From the NCBI GenBank assembly GCA_030374735.1, contig JASCIV010000143.1, positions 1 to 39,011 on the forward strand: 39,011 nt of DNA, in the 5' to 3' direction. How positions within the stretch are numbered: position 1 is the stretch's first letter; each line of letters begins with the position of its first letter. This document shows positions 27,050 through 36,698 of the stretch, piece after piece. The stretch comes from Gracilaria caudata. Its lineage: Eukaryota > Rhodophyta > Florideophyceae > Gracilariales > Gracilariaceae. The notes beneath the pieces are model-generated. The model saw only the letters and a program-made list of their open reading frames with translations. It had not been told where the DNA came from and ran no database searches. The translations under genes and the position numbers were made by a program.

Positions 27050-28882
27050 ATGCCGTCATCGCCTGAAAGCACGAAGGAAGAGATTCGGAAGTACGAGAAG
27101 GCTATCAAGCGCCATAACGATACCGGCGCTATGGTGCACCTCTCCGGGATATTATGCTTCGGCGAGCATATTCGGAATGATGTTCCTCGCGGTTTGCAGC
27201 TGCTGGAACGGGCCGTAAAACAGGAAGAGAACCCCATTGCAATGCGATGTCTTGCGTATTGTATATCTGTGACTGGAGATGCAAAGCAGCGTCGTAGAGT
27301 CATCCCTCTTGTTGAGCGATCTCTCAGAATCAGGGAAGATCCTTGGCCTCTTCTCTTTCTTTCTGACGTCTTATTCGAAGGCAAATGTGGTGAGAGCGAC
27401 CCTATAAACGCCATACAGCTGCATGAACGTGCCTTGCGATTGGAACACACTCCCGAAAATATGACGCGTCTGGCCCGGAAGATGCTTATGAGCACCGGCC
27501 TATCGGGCGAGAAGAACCGTGCACTGCGATTGTACAAGAAGGCAATCCGTCTCACAAACGACGGACAGATCATGAACGAACTTGGCTCCCTGTATCACGA
27601 AGGCACTCCAAATCTTCCAAGATGTGACAAATGTGCTATCACATGGTTTAAGCGAGCCGCCAAGCTGGGAAACGGAACCGCGGCCTGCAAAATGGCCAAT
27701 ATGCTCACTGACCGCTGCGCTCAATTTGAACCGGATCCCATTCGCGCCCTTCAAGTTCTAGAAAATGCACATCGACTGCAACCGAGCGCCAAATACCTCG
27801 TCAAGATGGCCCATATCTACAGTGATTTTGACGAAGTGCTCGACTTCTCACTTTCAATCAAGCTTTACGAAAAAGCAATTTTGCATTTTGATGATGAAGA
27901 AGCTCGCATGCATATGTTCTGCTTGCTCCATGGCTTCAAGGGTTATCAAGTGAGCTTTCCACGCGTCATTGAGTTTGCAATGTCTGATTATGAGCGCACA
28001 AAAAATGCGTATTCGCTCCATCAAGCCTGTTGTATTTTGTGGAGTGGGGCTCAGGGTGTGCCGGCGAATCCACAACGAGCGCTGGAACTAATGAAGGCGC
28101 ATGGTGAAGATTGGTATGGACTTCGTGCTCTGATGCTAAGGTATCAAAATGGTAAGTATAAAAGAGATTTCAAGCTCGCCCAACGTTTGTCCAAAAAGGT
28201 TTCCCGTGTGTACGGAAAACTGATTCAAGCGATCATACTGAGCGAAAAGAGCGGAGAACAGAACAAGCAGAAAGCCGAAGACGAGTTTCGCCTATTGATA
28301 GCCGATGATTCTTCTAAGAACCATGTCTCTTGGACATCTTTATCATTCCGACAGTGTGCTGTTGATTTGCCGTTTCACGGTGGACGAGAATGTATGACGC
28401 ACGCCATGAAGAGTTTTGAATCAATCTATGATCTCGCAGTACTGAATCTGGCAAGCCTATTGCTCGAAAGAAGCGAAAAGGGAAAGGAGAACGGGGAGGA
28501 GGTGGTTGAACTACTCGAAGGGATATTGGAGAGTGATGTGAGGGTCATGGCTTGCTTGAATCTTGTATATGTTCTATGGAACGGGAGTGGGGGCGTGCAG
28601 AGAGAAGGAAAACGAGCCATGGAACTGCTTGAAGAGGCTGTGACAGATACAAAGGATTTATCTGCTCGAACTATGCTGGCAAATGCGCTTGCGGAACGCG
28701 ACGAGGCAAGTGATGAGGAGATGGAGAGAAGCTTAGATTTGTGGAAGGAGGTAAATATGGAGATGGGTTGCGAGGACGAAGTGAACTTCAAGCTGAAGAG
28801 ATTTATATCGGATAGAAGTTGGAAGGTTTGGGGCGAATTTCAAGTAAATCATGGGCAAAGGGTAGATGGAAGTAAACGATGA
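27050..28882 (+). CDS. Sel1-like (TPR-related) repeat protein
   Basis: 610 residues in one exon, starting at the first in-frame ATG (MPSSPESTKEEIRKYEK). The frame is open farther upstream but without an ATG. It is built almost entirely of Sel1/TPR-like helical hairpins: RGLQLLERAVKQEENP, NAIQLHERALRLEHTP, RALRLYKKAIRLTND, CAITWFKRAAKLGNGTAAC, RALQVLENAHRLQPS, RALELMKAHG and RAMELLEEAVTDTKDL. The usual G-x-G and A-x-Y spacing is relaxed and short acidic linkers separate the blocks. There is no signal peptide or membrane segment, so it is probably a cytosolic or nuclear scaffold. Partners are unknown. Confidence 0.75.
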   Translation: MPSSPESTKEEIRKYEKAIKRHNDTGAMVHLSGILCFGEHIRNDVPRGLQLLERAVKQEENPIAMRCLAYCISVTGDAKQRRRVIPLVERSLRIREDPWPLLFLSDVLFEGKCGESDPINAIQLHERALRLEHTPENMTRLARKMLMSTGLSGEKNRALRLYKKAIRLTNDGQIMNELGSLYHEGTPNLPRCDKCAITWFKRAAKLGNGTAACKMANMLTDRCAQFEPDPIRALQVLENAHRLQPSAKYLVKMAHIYSDFDEVLDFSLSIKLYEKAILHFDDEEARMHMFCLLHGFKGYQVSFPRVIEFAMSDYERTKNAYSLHQACCILWSGAQGVPANPQRALELMKAHGEDWYGLRALMLRYQNGKYKRDFKLAQRLSKKVSRVYGKLIQAIILSEKSGEQNKQKAEDEFRLLIADDSSKNHVSWTSLSFRQCAVDLPFHGGRECMTHAMKSFESIYDLAVLNLASLLLERSEKGKENGEEVVELLEGILESDVRVMACLNLVYVLWNGSGGVQREGKRAMELLEEAVTDTKDLSARTMLANALAERDEASDEEMERSLDLWKEVNMEMGCEDEVNFKLKRFISDRSWKVWGEFQVNHGQRVDGSKR

Positions 28883-29033
28883 ACGAAGTACAGCTGATGT
28901 GAAAACATGAGCAACGTATTACGAGCAGTACCCCACCCCTTCTCGACAGGCTTTGCGACATGAGCACGTAATGGTTTCCTAGAGTTGTTGCCCTGAATTT
29001 GAGCAAGGATAACAACAGTCGAGCAGTTTTAGG

Positions 29034-29425
29034 TCAGAATTTGACAGTGGCTTTGAGCGGTTGTAGAGGTCTTGGAAGCGTGGTGGGTGCGTTGGACGCC
29101 GGCCGGTGCGTGAAAAGTAGCGAATGGCGAAGATGAGCAGAAAAGTGCGAGGCGCGGAGCGATTCTCTGGCGACGTCGATGAGCCCGGCAGTGGAGACGA
29201 CGGAACTTGCGAGGCTTTGTTGCAGGTCGAGGAGGGTCTTGGTGGGATGTGCGGAATTTGCCGTGGCGTTGAAGAGGGCGCTGTGGATGGATCGAATGGA
29301 AGATGAGAGTGCGCAGCGCGGTGGCGTCGTTGTGCTTGCCGGCGAAGTGCGACAGGAACTGGTCGACAAGCGTTTCTATCAATGACAGCTCGGAATGAGC
29401 CTTGACGTTAAGTAGTGTTGGCCTT
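29034..29425 (-). pseudogene. Small helical gene with reading frame broken by a 4-bp duplication (tentative)
   Basis: On the minus strand one frame reads SLIETLVDQFLSHFAGKHND and ALRTLIFHSIH down to about 29290. A different frame then continues with protein-like sequence (SALFNATANS, TLLDLQQSLASSVV, STAGLIDVARESL) to TGA at 29034. At the switch the plus strand has GGATGGAT (29285-29292), a direct duplication of GGAT. Counting one copy only, the two frames become continuous. So this is either a recently disrupted gene, a polymorphism, an assembly error, or coincidence. The 5' end probably lies in an upstream exon: a candidate acceptor AACGTCAAG precedes AHSELSLIE. No family is recognised. Confidence 0.35.
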
Positions 29426-30058
29426 CTTAGTGAGAGAGAGTTTTTTTCAGCAACGCTCTGCACATTGTTCTAATTAAGCTAGTGTGCCTATGAACGAGAG
29501 AGAAAGAGAGAGACGTTGAGTAAAGGCGGCGTGCTCATGGTGCGAAACCTTGTACCCTGGTGAGCCCAAAAGCCAACGGTGGTCCATTGATGATCTGTAT
29601 CCCGACGTTTGTATACCAGAGAATTTCACTCCAAGAACAATGCTTGAGTGCACTTTCGTCAATACTCTCCGGAGCTTCTTTTCCCGCGCTCAGTTTCCCG
29701 ATGGCGAACCGAAATGTCTCCGCGATCTCTCACAAGCCCGGGACAAACGCATTTCAAGTCAACCATCATGCACTTCAATCTTGCTGTAGAAGTGACGTAT
29801 CGTGGAGCCAAACGCGTTGAAAAGAGAGAGAGAGAGAGCGAGAGCGTCTATCTAAGAGTAGGAAAGCTATCTACGATAATTTTGTCGCTCTACGTGTTGG
29901 ATTCTTTATGAAGTCCTGTGTTGCGTGTTTGTGCTATCCGCTTTGAACCAAAACGTGGTTCAAATTCGCGATCTGTGAATGGGGTGAAATCTCGCACCCT
30001 ATGACGTCGCTTATCATTCGGTTCTCGTTCTTCAAACTCTTCTTCGGAAATCACAACA
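29426..30058. other. Intergenic with GA microsatellites and a short hairpin
   Basis: Purine tracts rich in GA occur at 29495-29515 and 29821-29845. TTTGAACC (29942-29949) and GGTTCAAA (29957-29964) form a perfect 8-bp stem with a 7-nt loop about 95 bp before the next ATG. Plus-strand frames at 29550-29789 (IDDLYPDVCIPENFTPRTM) and 29560-29820 overlap in different frames, both protein-like, neither with a convincing start. A spliced gene is possible but not supported. The stretch 28883-29033 between the Sel1 gene and the broken gene shows nothing. Confidence 0.4.
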
Positions 30059-30658
30059 ATGTCAGACAAAGGCCCATCGTGGTGGTGCACAAGAAAGTGC
30101 TCCGGACCTGGGCCATCGAGCGAGCCAAAGACATGGTTCGTGCTCTTTGAATTCTTTCAGCAGAATTCGCAGGAGTACGCCTTCTTACGCGTTTCTGTCT
30201 GCGATGGAATCCAATCGCAGGATGCCTTCTTCAACCATGATGAGATATTTTCGAGGTACGGTTATGGGCTCTCCACTCAAGATACTCAAAATCTATCGCA
30301 GAGCTTTCGAAACGTTGTTGATCAGACTGACCCAGGTACTGTTACCGTTGTGCAACGAACGGGTCAACTCCCCGTGATTGAGGTTAGTGGTGAGAATGTT
30401 AGACCGACGTTGCGGCTCACGATGAAGGAAGATATAAGCCCAAACGAATTTGTGGGCCGAGTTACCAAATACATGATTTATGTCGAGGCATTAGTGGAAA
30501 ACGTTAAGGGAGATATCACCTTGCTTACCGGGCAAAAGGAAGAACTCTTCGAGGCCACTCAGAATGCGGCAAAAGCGAAGAGAGATGATGATGAGTTACT
30601 GGCTCAAGGTATGCGCATGCTTCTGAGAGAGAAGTGGGATTACTGGCGAAAGCAATGA
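30059..30658 (+). CDS. Small beta-head plus coiled-coil protein, possible XRCC4/PAXX superfamily
   Basis: 199 residues in one exon from ATG 30059. No clear family by motif. The layout resembles the XRCC4-XLF-PAXX-SAS6 fold: a beta-rich head (about 25-120) with WFVLFEFFQQNSQEYAFLRV and a VCDG turn, helices around DTQNLSQSFRNVVDQ, two strands TVTVVQRTG and LPVIEVSGENVRPTLRLTM, then a long helix from SPNEFVGRVTKYMIYVEALV through a coiled coil. The tail is basic and aromatic (LLREKWDYWRKQ). PAXX is about 200 residues with the same order of parts. Red algae lack centrioles, so SAS-6 is unlikely. This is a structural guess. It ends 5 bp from the convergent Nup85 gene. Confidence 0.4.
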   Translation: MSDKGPSWWCTRKCSGPGPSSEPKTWFVLFEFFQQNSQEYAFLRVSVCDGIQSQDAFFNHDEIFSRYGYGLSTQDTQNLSQSFRNVVDQTDPGTVTVVQRTGQLPVIEVSGENVRPTLRLTMKEDISPNEFVGRVTKYMIYVEALVENVKGDITLLTGQKEELFEATQNAAKAKRDDDELLAQGMRMLLREKWDYWRKQ

Positions 30659-30663
30659 TTTAT

Positions 30664-32721
30664 CTACGATTTGTTTATTGCTTTCGCCATCAAGTTTGAT
30701 AAGATTCTTCTGCAGTAGCCAAGCGAATCGGCCAAGTCTTCAACTTTCATCGCGTCCGTTATCTCCATACTTGCAGCATTAAGAGCATTCCGTTCCCATT
30801 TCAAACGACTCCGAATACCCTCCAAAAGAACATCGGGCACATGAGGCCCGGAACATAACTCTAACGCATTAATCAAGTTTCGCAACGCTGAACGGGGAAA
30901 ACACCGACTTGCTTCAGGAAACTCTTCAAGAACTCGCACGGCTTCAAATACTGCAACACACCAATATCTGCGTGGAAGGCCCCCGCCAACGAGAAGAGTA
31001 TTCACATTTTTCACGAAAGAACTGACCGCAGGAAGCAATGCGTCTGCTTGAGATTCGATATACCGATCATCACCTTCTTGGGCTGCCTTCATTCCTGCCA
31101 AGATTTTGAGCTGTTCTTGCATATCTTTATAAACATCTAGATAGCCAAATGTTCGACGCAGTTCTTCATTTGCAAATTTGTTTATCGCGTTGACGACATT
31201 GACTAAAAGCAAACCACCATTCGAGTCTGGACCTTCTCTTTCAGCTGCCTGTAATGCCAAATCGACCACGATCTGAGCTTCGCGAATCGCTCCCGCTGTC
31301 GCATACCACGAAATCGCCCCGCCCAAGTTATTGTATTCTAAACACTGTGCACCAAGTGTGGTTTGTATTCTTCGTGCCGTTTTGGGTAAGTTACGGATTT
31401 GACACAAATGCAATGCCTTTTCCGCTTCGCAATCGCTACCCCCATCAAACTCTTTTCTCATCAACAGGTCTATGAGCCTGTTATCTCCGAGCGTAGGACA
31501 TGCCATGTAGTAGTCTGCGGCCATTCGCCAGAATCCTGGATAGTTTTCGAGCTCCTCGGCAAACCTGATAAAAAACCTTTCTTTCACACCAACGTTGGGA
31601 TTTTCAGCTCCGGGAGGATGTGTTTCAGAAACTTTGCCAATATGCACGAGAAGTTCACCAAGATGGGCAGAAAACCAAGCCGTAGGCAGAGTAATCTCCA
31701 TGATAACCAGAGCGTTGAAGCAGTTGCCCATGGAAGCTTCCACGAGAGCCAGACCAACTCCTTCTTTCGGTGCGGTTTTCACCATCGAAGCTTCTGCCGA
31801 CGCAGATATAACAGTTCGAAGTCCACTGCGCAAACTGTTTCCAAAGCCAATCTCTTCCGGCAGATACAAAGCGCACGCGACGAACATTTCCTCCCAGGTG
31901 CTGCACAATTCTGCAATGGCGCTATGATTGCCACTCAGTACTTGCAGTATTTTTCTTGCAGAGTTATGATCAGCAAGCTCGTCGGATGTTGTCCAACTAC
32001 GACAAATAGTCTGCCACTTACTCCAACTTTGATCGCGACGATTGTGTATCGAATTTCCCGGCACTTTCTCCAGAATCGATTGAAGTGTCTGGAAAACTGA
32101 ACGAGTAGCAATTGCACTCTTGCGTTCCTCCGCTGCATGTGTCTGTACCGAGTCCGTTTTCAATTCTTGTTCGAGATCACGACTGTTTTGAAGACTGGTG
32201 GCGATAATTTTCTTTGCGGCTTCAAAGTTACCACATAAAACGCACTTGCCTATTAATCTCCACAACTCGTCGTCCGAAACAGTTGATGAATCCGCCGTTG
32301 CCTCAATATCTGGACGTTGCTCTGGGAAGTTACACTTAAACCACTCGACAAGTTCGACACTGACGTGTTGCTCAATCTGAGTTCTATCCCTTATGAACAA
32401 GATTTCGATCAGATGCCATACAGTCATTGCCATATCCACGGCTTTGAGGAGATCTTTCTGAGCTTGATGTTGTGAAGAATCCAACAATTCTTTGCATTCT
32501 ATGACGAGACATCGGTAATGAAAGCTGAGATCTATCGGGGAGAGTCGAGTCCGTAGAGATAATGCATAGTGGGCAGCGCGGAAGAGTTTTAGGAACGGGC
32601 GTGGCAATGGTTCGTTAGATTGTGAATATACGGCGGGGGTAGCAGTGGGAGCGGAGGGTTGAAAGGAAAAAAGCGAATCAGAAAGAACTTCATTACGGGG
32701 CGGAAAGAAAGCCGACGCCAT
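30664..32721 (-). CDS. NUP85: Nucleoporin Nup85 (Nup107-160/Y complex)
   Basis: A structural Y-complex scaffold of the nuclear pore. A single exon, 685 residues, with an almost purely alpha-helical composition and no membrane segment. Conserved positions include AVDMAMTVWHLIEILFIRD followed by LVEWFKCNFPE, and the C-terminal lobe FWRMAADYYMACPTLGDNRL, with ARRIQTTLGAQCLEYNNLGG then AISWYATAGA. These correspond to the W-x2-x-E-I-L and A-x2-Y/F-x-A-CP segments of the ACE1-type Nup85 family. The FG-free N-terminus (AFFPPRNEVLSDSLFSFQP) is short. Length fits the family (about 650-750). The identification rests on these motifs and architecture, not on a search. Confidence 0.72.
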   Translation of the reverse strand: MASAFFPPRNEVLSDSLFSFQPSAPTATPAVYSQSNEPLPRPFLKLFRAAHYALSLRTRLSPIDLSFHYRCLVIECKELLDSSQHQAQKDLLKAVDMAMTVWHLIEILFIRDRTQIEQHVSVELVEWFKCNFPEQRPDIEATADSSTVSDDELWRLIGKCVLCGNFEAAKKIIATSLQNSRDLEQELKTDSVQTHAAEERKSAIATRSVFQTLQSILEKVPGNSIHNRRDQSWSKWQTICRSWTTSDELADHNSARKILQVLSGNHSAIAELCSTWEEMFVACALYLPEEIGFGNSLRSGLRTVISASAEASMVKTAPKEGVGLALVEASMGNCFNALVIMEITLPTAWFSAHLGELLVHIGKVSETHPPGAENPNVGVKERFFIRFAEELENYPGFWRMAADYYMACPTLGDNRLIDLLMRKEFDGGSDCEAEKALHLCQIRNLPKTARRIQTTLGAQCLEYNNLGGAISWYATAGAIREAQIVVDLALQAAEREGPDSNGGLLLVNVVNAINKFANEELRRTFGYLDVYKDMQEQLKILAGMKAAQEGDDRYIESQADALLPAVSSFVKNVNTLLVGGGLPRRYWCVAVFEAVRVLEEFPEASRCFPRSALRNLINALELCSGPHVPDVLLEGIRSRLKWERNALNAASMEITDAMKVEDLADSLGYCRRILSNLMAKAINKS

Positions 32722-33164
32722 TTTCGATAAGAACGGTGAACAGCAGCAGTGCTGCTTGAGTTGTATTGAGCCTAAAAGCTATGCTCGGTTTCGAATCCTT
32801 TGTGATGTCCGGGTAGTCAAGGCTTTCGCGGATTTAAGAAGGGGATTCAAAAACACGACACTCCCGATGGACCAAAACAAAAAAGAACCTTTAAATTTAA
32901 AACTTTTCAGCACAGCACGGCGTACTGCTCGGGGCTGTGCTCGCTGGATTGATCTCAGGTGATCCGCGATGATCGATGCCCCGCCAGAAACGGGCCGTCA
33001 CCTCGTGCTTGTTCGGTTCGGGCAATCGTAGCACAAACTGCAAACTCAACGTTCTCAAACATCACATCATGTGATGGGACTTGTCCGAGGAAAGCACTGC
33101 TGACTGCTGCGGAATACTCTTCACTGCGCCTCCCACAGTTTGCACACATCACCCCTGTACAACC
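32722..33164. other. Divergent promoter of Nup85 and the biotin gene
   Basis: 443 bp between two outward-facing starts. An A-rich run lies near 32860-32900 and a CATCATGTGATG near-palindrome near 33063-33074. The frame of the biotin gene is open upstream of its ATG from 33081, but without a methionine codon. No gene is recognised. Confidence 0.35.
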
Positions 33165-35435
33165 ATGTTTCGCCATTCACGAATCTTCCTCCATTGCCAC
33201 CGTGTTCATGTCCGACGAGCCCATACACAGTCAAAAGCCCGTCCGCTTTCATTGCAGGTATGGGGAGCAAACACAGGCGTCGGGAAGACCGTTCTCTCGG
33301 CGGGGCTACTGCGCGCTGCCGCCAGTCCTTCATTATACCTGAAACCCGTACAGACCGGATATCCCGCCGATGATGACTCTGCGGCGGTTGTGAAGCACGC
33401 TTCGAAGGCAAACACGTTCACTCTTTATTCGTATGAGAAGCCAGTTAGTCCCGACTTGGCAGCCAGTCTTCAACAGCAGCAGCCGGTGTCAGATATTGAG
33501 CTGTGCAGTCGCACCGAAAGTGTTTTGAACGAGTACTATACAACTATTTCTGGACAGGAACTGTCCAATCCTCTTATAGTCGTTGAGACAGCGGGTGGCG
33601 TCTTGTCCCCATGCCCTTCTGGAACTTCGCAAGCTGATGTTTACCGTCCTCTTCGTCTTCCTGCTGTTCTCATTGGCGATGCTAATTTGGGTGGTATCTC
33701 AACCACTTTGGCCGCATATGAATCACTACTGCTTCGCGGATACCACGTACCAGCTTTGGTTTTGTTTGCCGAACAGAGTGGTCAACTGGATAACGAAACC
33801 TCCATTCAACAGAATGTCAGGACCGGGACTTCAGTTTTCCGAGCCCCGAAGCTCCCGCCGCCAGACATTCCGCTGCAAGAATATTTCAGCGATGACAACG
33901 TAAACCGTTTCTTTTCTCGAATGCTAAATCATTTGCAGCACTCAGAGGAAGAACGATTCAAGGCAATCGAGAATATGAATGTGGAGTCTCGACAAATCTT
34001 CTGGTACCCTTTCACGCAGCACAAGCAATTGCAAGACATCGTTTACATAGATTCTGCCCATGGAAACGATTTTATTGTCTATAAACAAGATCAAGGGCTA
34101 CGTCCTATGACTGATGCCATTGGGAGCTGGTGGACGAACGGTCTAGGACACGGTGATGCTGGTATTGCTAAGGCTGTCGGCGCCGCCGCCGGCAGATACG
34201 GACATGTGATGTTTGCAGAGGCTACGTATGAGCCAGCCTACGCTCTGGCAAAGAAGGTTCTAAGTGGTGCAGGTGCTGGTTGGGCTTCGCGTGCTTTCTA
34301 CTCGGATGACGGATCCACGGCCATGGAGGTTGCTTTGAAAATGGCGTTCAGAAAGAGGGCGCTCGACTTTCCTGAGCGGAAAGAGCTTCCAGTGAAGATT
34401 GCCGGCTTGAATGGTAGCTACCATGGCGATACGCTGGGAGTTATGAACTGTTCCGTCGATAGCGACTTTAACCGATTGCAGACACCGTGGTACAAGTCTT
34501 GCGGGATTTATTTCGATCCACCCTGCGCCTCGATCAAGGATGGTATATGGACAATCGAAATGCCCGCATGGCTTGAAACTGATTATGACGTTCAGCTTAC
34601 CGGGCAGGGAGAGCTGTTTAAGGTTGACAGAACGATTGAAGCTTATGAAGAGAAGATTAGTTCGAAGCTTGACGAAATTCTCGAACAGGGTGACGTCGAC
34701 ATTGGCGCGTTGGTCATTGAACCGATATTGCTGGGTGCGGGTGGAATGAAGATTGTTGATCCTGCGTTTCAGAGAGCGCTCGTCGATGAATGTCGGAAGC
34801 GACAGATCCCTGTTGTCTTTGACGAGATTTTTGTTGGATACTGGCGTCTGGGAGTGGAAAGTGCGGGGAAGCTTCTTGGACGGGACCCAGACATTGCGGC
34901 ATTCGGTAAACTATTGACTGGGGGAACTGTTCCCCTATCGATGACGATTGCGAGCGAGGAAGTCTTTAAGGCTTTCGATGGGGCTTCTAAGAAGGAGGCA
35001 TTGCTTCACGGTCACTCATACACGGCACATGCTATTGGATGCGCAGCTGGAGTAGAAAGTTTGGACAGATTTGAAGTGTTGCGGGAGAATGAGAATCAAC
35101 GTTTACAATACTGGGACGAGAATGTGGCGCGCGAGTTGAGCAGCTTTGATTTGGTCAAGAGCGTCAGCGTCGTGGGGACTGTTATGAGTGTAGAGTTCAA
35201 TGCTGAGGGTGAAGAGGGATATAGTGCAACTGGAGCTCTTGAAATCTCGCGCAGATTGAGGGAAGAAGGGGTTTTCACGAGGCCGTTGGGAAATGTATTA
35301 TACATGATGTGTACACCACTTTCAGAGCGAAAGCACTGTGTCGAGCTTACGAAACGTTTGCTGCGGGTGTTGGATAAGTATGTGCATGATCATTCAGATT
35401 CTAACCCAAAGAACGACAAAGCTCTGGCCTCATGA
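33165..35435 (+). CDS. BIO3-BIO1: Bifunctional dethiobiotin synthetase / DAPA aminotransferase (BIO3-BIO1)
   Basis: It catalyses two consecutive steps of biotin synthesis: 7,8-diaminopelargonate from KAPA, then dethiobiotin. It is mitochondrial in plants. A single exon, 756 residues. The start MFRHSRIFLHCHRVHVRRAH is an Arg/His-rich, acid-free mitochondrial presequence, so ATG 33165 is preferred although a splice-like TTGCAG|GT occurs at 33260. The DTBS half has the P-loop GANTGVGKT (34-42), LKPVQTGYP and VVETAGGVLSPCP. The aminotransferase half has HKQLQDIVYIDSAHGNDF, SWWTNGLGHGDAGIAKAV, LNGSYHGDTLGVM, FDEIFVGYWRLG and the PLP lysine in AFGKLLTGG (Lys582). Domain order DTBS then DAPA-AT matches plant and fungal fusions. 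Confidence 0.93.
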   Translation: MFRHSRIFLHCHRVHVRRAHTQSKARPLSLQVWGANTGVGKTVLSAGLLRAAASPSLYLKPVQTGYPADDDSAAVVKHASKANTFTLYSYEKPVSPDLAASLQQQQPVSDIELCSRTESVLNEYYTTISGQELSNPLIVVETAGGVLSPCPSGTSQADVYRPLRLPAVLIGDANLGGISTTLAAYESLLLRGYHVPALVLFAEQSGQLDNETSIQQNVRTGTSVFRAPKLPPPDIPLQEYFSDDNVNRFFSRMLNHLQHSEEERFKAIENMNVESRQIFWYPFTQHKQLQDIVYIDSAHGNDFIVYKQDQGLRPMTDAIGSWWTNGLGHGDAGIAKAVGAAAGRYGHVMFAEATYEPAYALAKKVLSGAGAGWASRAFYSDDGSTAMEVALKMAFRKRALDFPERKELPVKIAGLNGSYHGDTLGVMNCSVDSDFNRLQTPWYKSCGIYFDPPCASIKDGIWTIEMPAWLETDYDVQLTGQGELFKVDRTIEAYEEKISSKLDEILEQGDVDIGALVIEPILLGAGGMKIVDPAFQRALVDECRKRQIPVVFDEIFVGYWRLGVESAGKLLGRDPDIAAFGKLLTGGTVPLSMTIASEEVFKAFDGASKKEALLHGHSYTAHAIGCAAGVESLDRFEVLRENENQRLQYWDENVARELSSFDLVKSVSVVGTVMSVEFNAEGEEGYSATGALEISRRLREEGVFTRPLGNVLYMMCTPLSERKHCVELTKRLLRVLDKYVHDHSDSNPKNDKALAS

Positions 35436-35696
35436 GACGTGCCAAGTTCATGTAAAAGAAGCAGGACTGCTTCTCCCGGTCTTTCATTGCCCAACAGTCC
35501 ACAACGCGGGCTGTTCATCTGCCCCAAGGGAGAAAAGTTGTTTAACTTATCTGTATCGGCTATGTCGGGACTTAATAGACAGATACACTGTAGCATCCAT
35601 AAGGAAAGTAAGACCTACATTAGTTATAACAAATTAGAACCCTGCTTCAGCAGGATGTTTAATACTATGCTTAATGTGGGTAATAATAGGTTAAGC

Positions 35697-36698
35697 TCAG
35701 ATTGTGATGTTCTTCGATGTCCCCTGCATACGCTTCTTGATCCGCTCAATTTTGGCAAGAACCTTATCCCGCGCATCCCGACATTTCATGCGCTTCTCCT
35801 GAACCTCCTTGAGAACACTGGATGATTTTTCTTTCTTGTTCTTGCAGCGCTTTGCCGCTTTTCCAGAATTCGCAGCCGCCTGCTTGCGCAACTCCTTTAG
35901 CTTTTGAATATCATTCGCGAGTTTCTTACAGACAGAGCAATCTCGCTTCTCTTTCTTTGCTTTGGAGCTCTCCTTTTCCAAGTCGCTTTCCACCCTCTTG
36001 CGTTCCTTGTTCGCTTCTAACGCCGTTTTGGTCATGCTTGCTGCTTCTGTACTCGCCTTAAACGCTTCATCTCCCTCCAGACTAACGTTTAGCGCACCAC
36101 GCACACATGCCATAGCCAAATCCCTAACAGTTTGAACATCGTCATATATTTCTTTTTCTTCTTCAGCTGTGATCCCATCGCTGATCTCATTCATCGTATC
36201 CAGTGCATTGTTAAGCACCATCACATCGTTGTACGCCTCCATCACTATATTCTGTGCATCAGACGTCTGAATAGTTGATTCAATGTTTGAATGACGAGCG
36301 TCGGTCTTAGCACTCAGAGCTGCCTCGACCGTATCCAACATGTAGTCAAAGGAAGTACACGATCCAGCGCCGGGAGTGAGATGGCACCCAAATGGTACTA
36401 TCTCGCTCGGAATAGTGTTCTCCATCGCCGTGTACACTGCACAGCTGGACCTCTTACACATCTCGTATCCAAGACAGTCACATTTGTATGATGCTTGACA
36501 CACGCCGAGGAGGCACGAGCCATCGCCTTGGTACTTCAAACATGTTCCAGATGCGGCAGACTGAGAGCACGGGCAAGAGTCATTGGTTATGACGCAGTGA
36601 GAGGTTTCAACTGATTGAGCGTTAGAATGAGCGCCCAGGAACCACACAATAAGAAAAGCAAAACCTAGCAGACCCATTGAGTGGGAATGAGTTTCCAT
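35697..36698 (-). CDS. Secreted Cys-rich and coiled-coil protein, unknown
   Basis: 333 residues from ATG 36698 (METHSHSMGLLGFAFLIVWF), with a signal peptide ending near AHSNAQS. Residues about 35-115 hold at least twelve cysteines: HCVITNDSCPCS, TCLKYQGDGSCLLGVC, YKCDCLGYEMC and SCAVYTA. This looks like a small disulfide-rich domain seen in algal secreted proteins. The remainder is helical and charged, with a strongly basic coiled coil (about 230-320) including CSVCKKLANDIQKLKELRK and a second group of cysteines (CKNKKEKS, MKCRDARDK). Probably extracellular matrix or vesicular. Function not recognised. The 35436-35696 gap downstream holds only the convergent 3' ends. Confidence 0.6.
   Translation of the reverse strand: METHSHSMGLLGFAFLIVWFLGAHSNAQSVETSHCVITNDSCPCSQSAASGTCLKYQGDGSCLLGVCQASYKCDCLGYEMCKRSSCAVYTAMENTIPSEIVPFGCHLTPGAGSCTSFDYMLDTVEAALSAKTDARHSNIESTIQTSDAQNIVMEAYNDVMVLNNALDTMNEISDGITAEEEKEIYDDVQTVRDLAMACVRGALNVSLEGDEAFKASTEAASMTKTALEANKERKRVESDLEKESSKAKKEKRDCSVCKKLANDIQKLKELRKQAAANSGKAAKRCKNKKEKSSSVLKEVQEKRMKCRDARDKVLAKIERIKKRMQGTSKNITI

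Noticed and set aside
33255..33270. Intron in the biotin gene ending TTGCAG just before the P-loop
   Set aside because: The frame runs uninterrupted from a good mitochondrial presequence, so no intron is needed.
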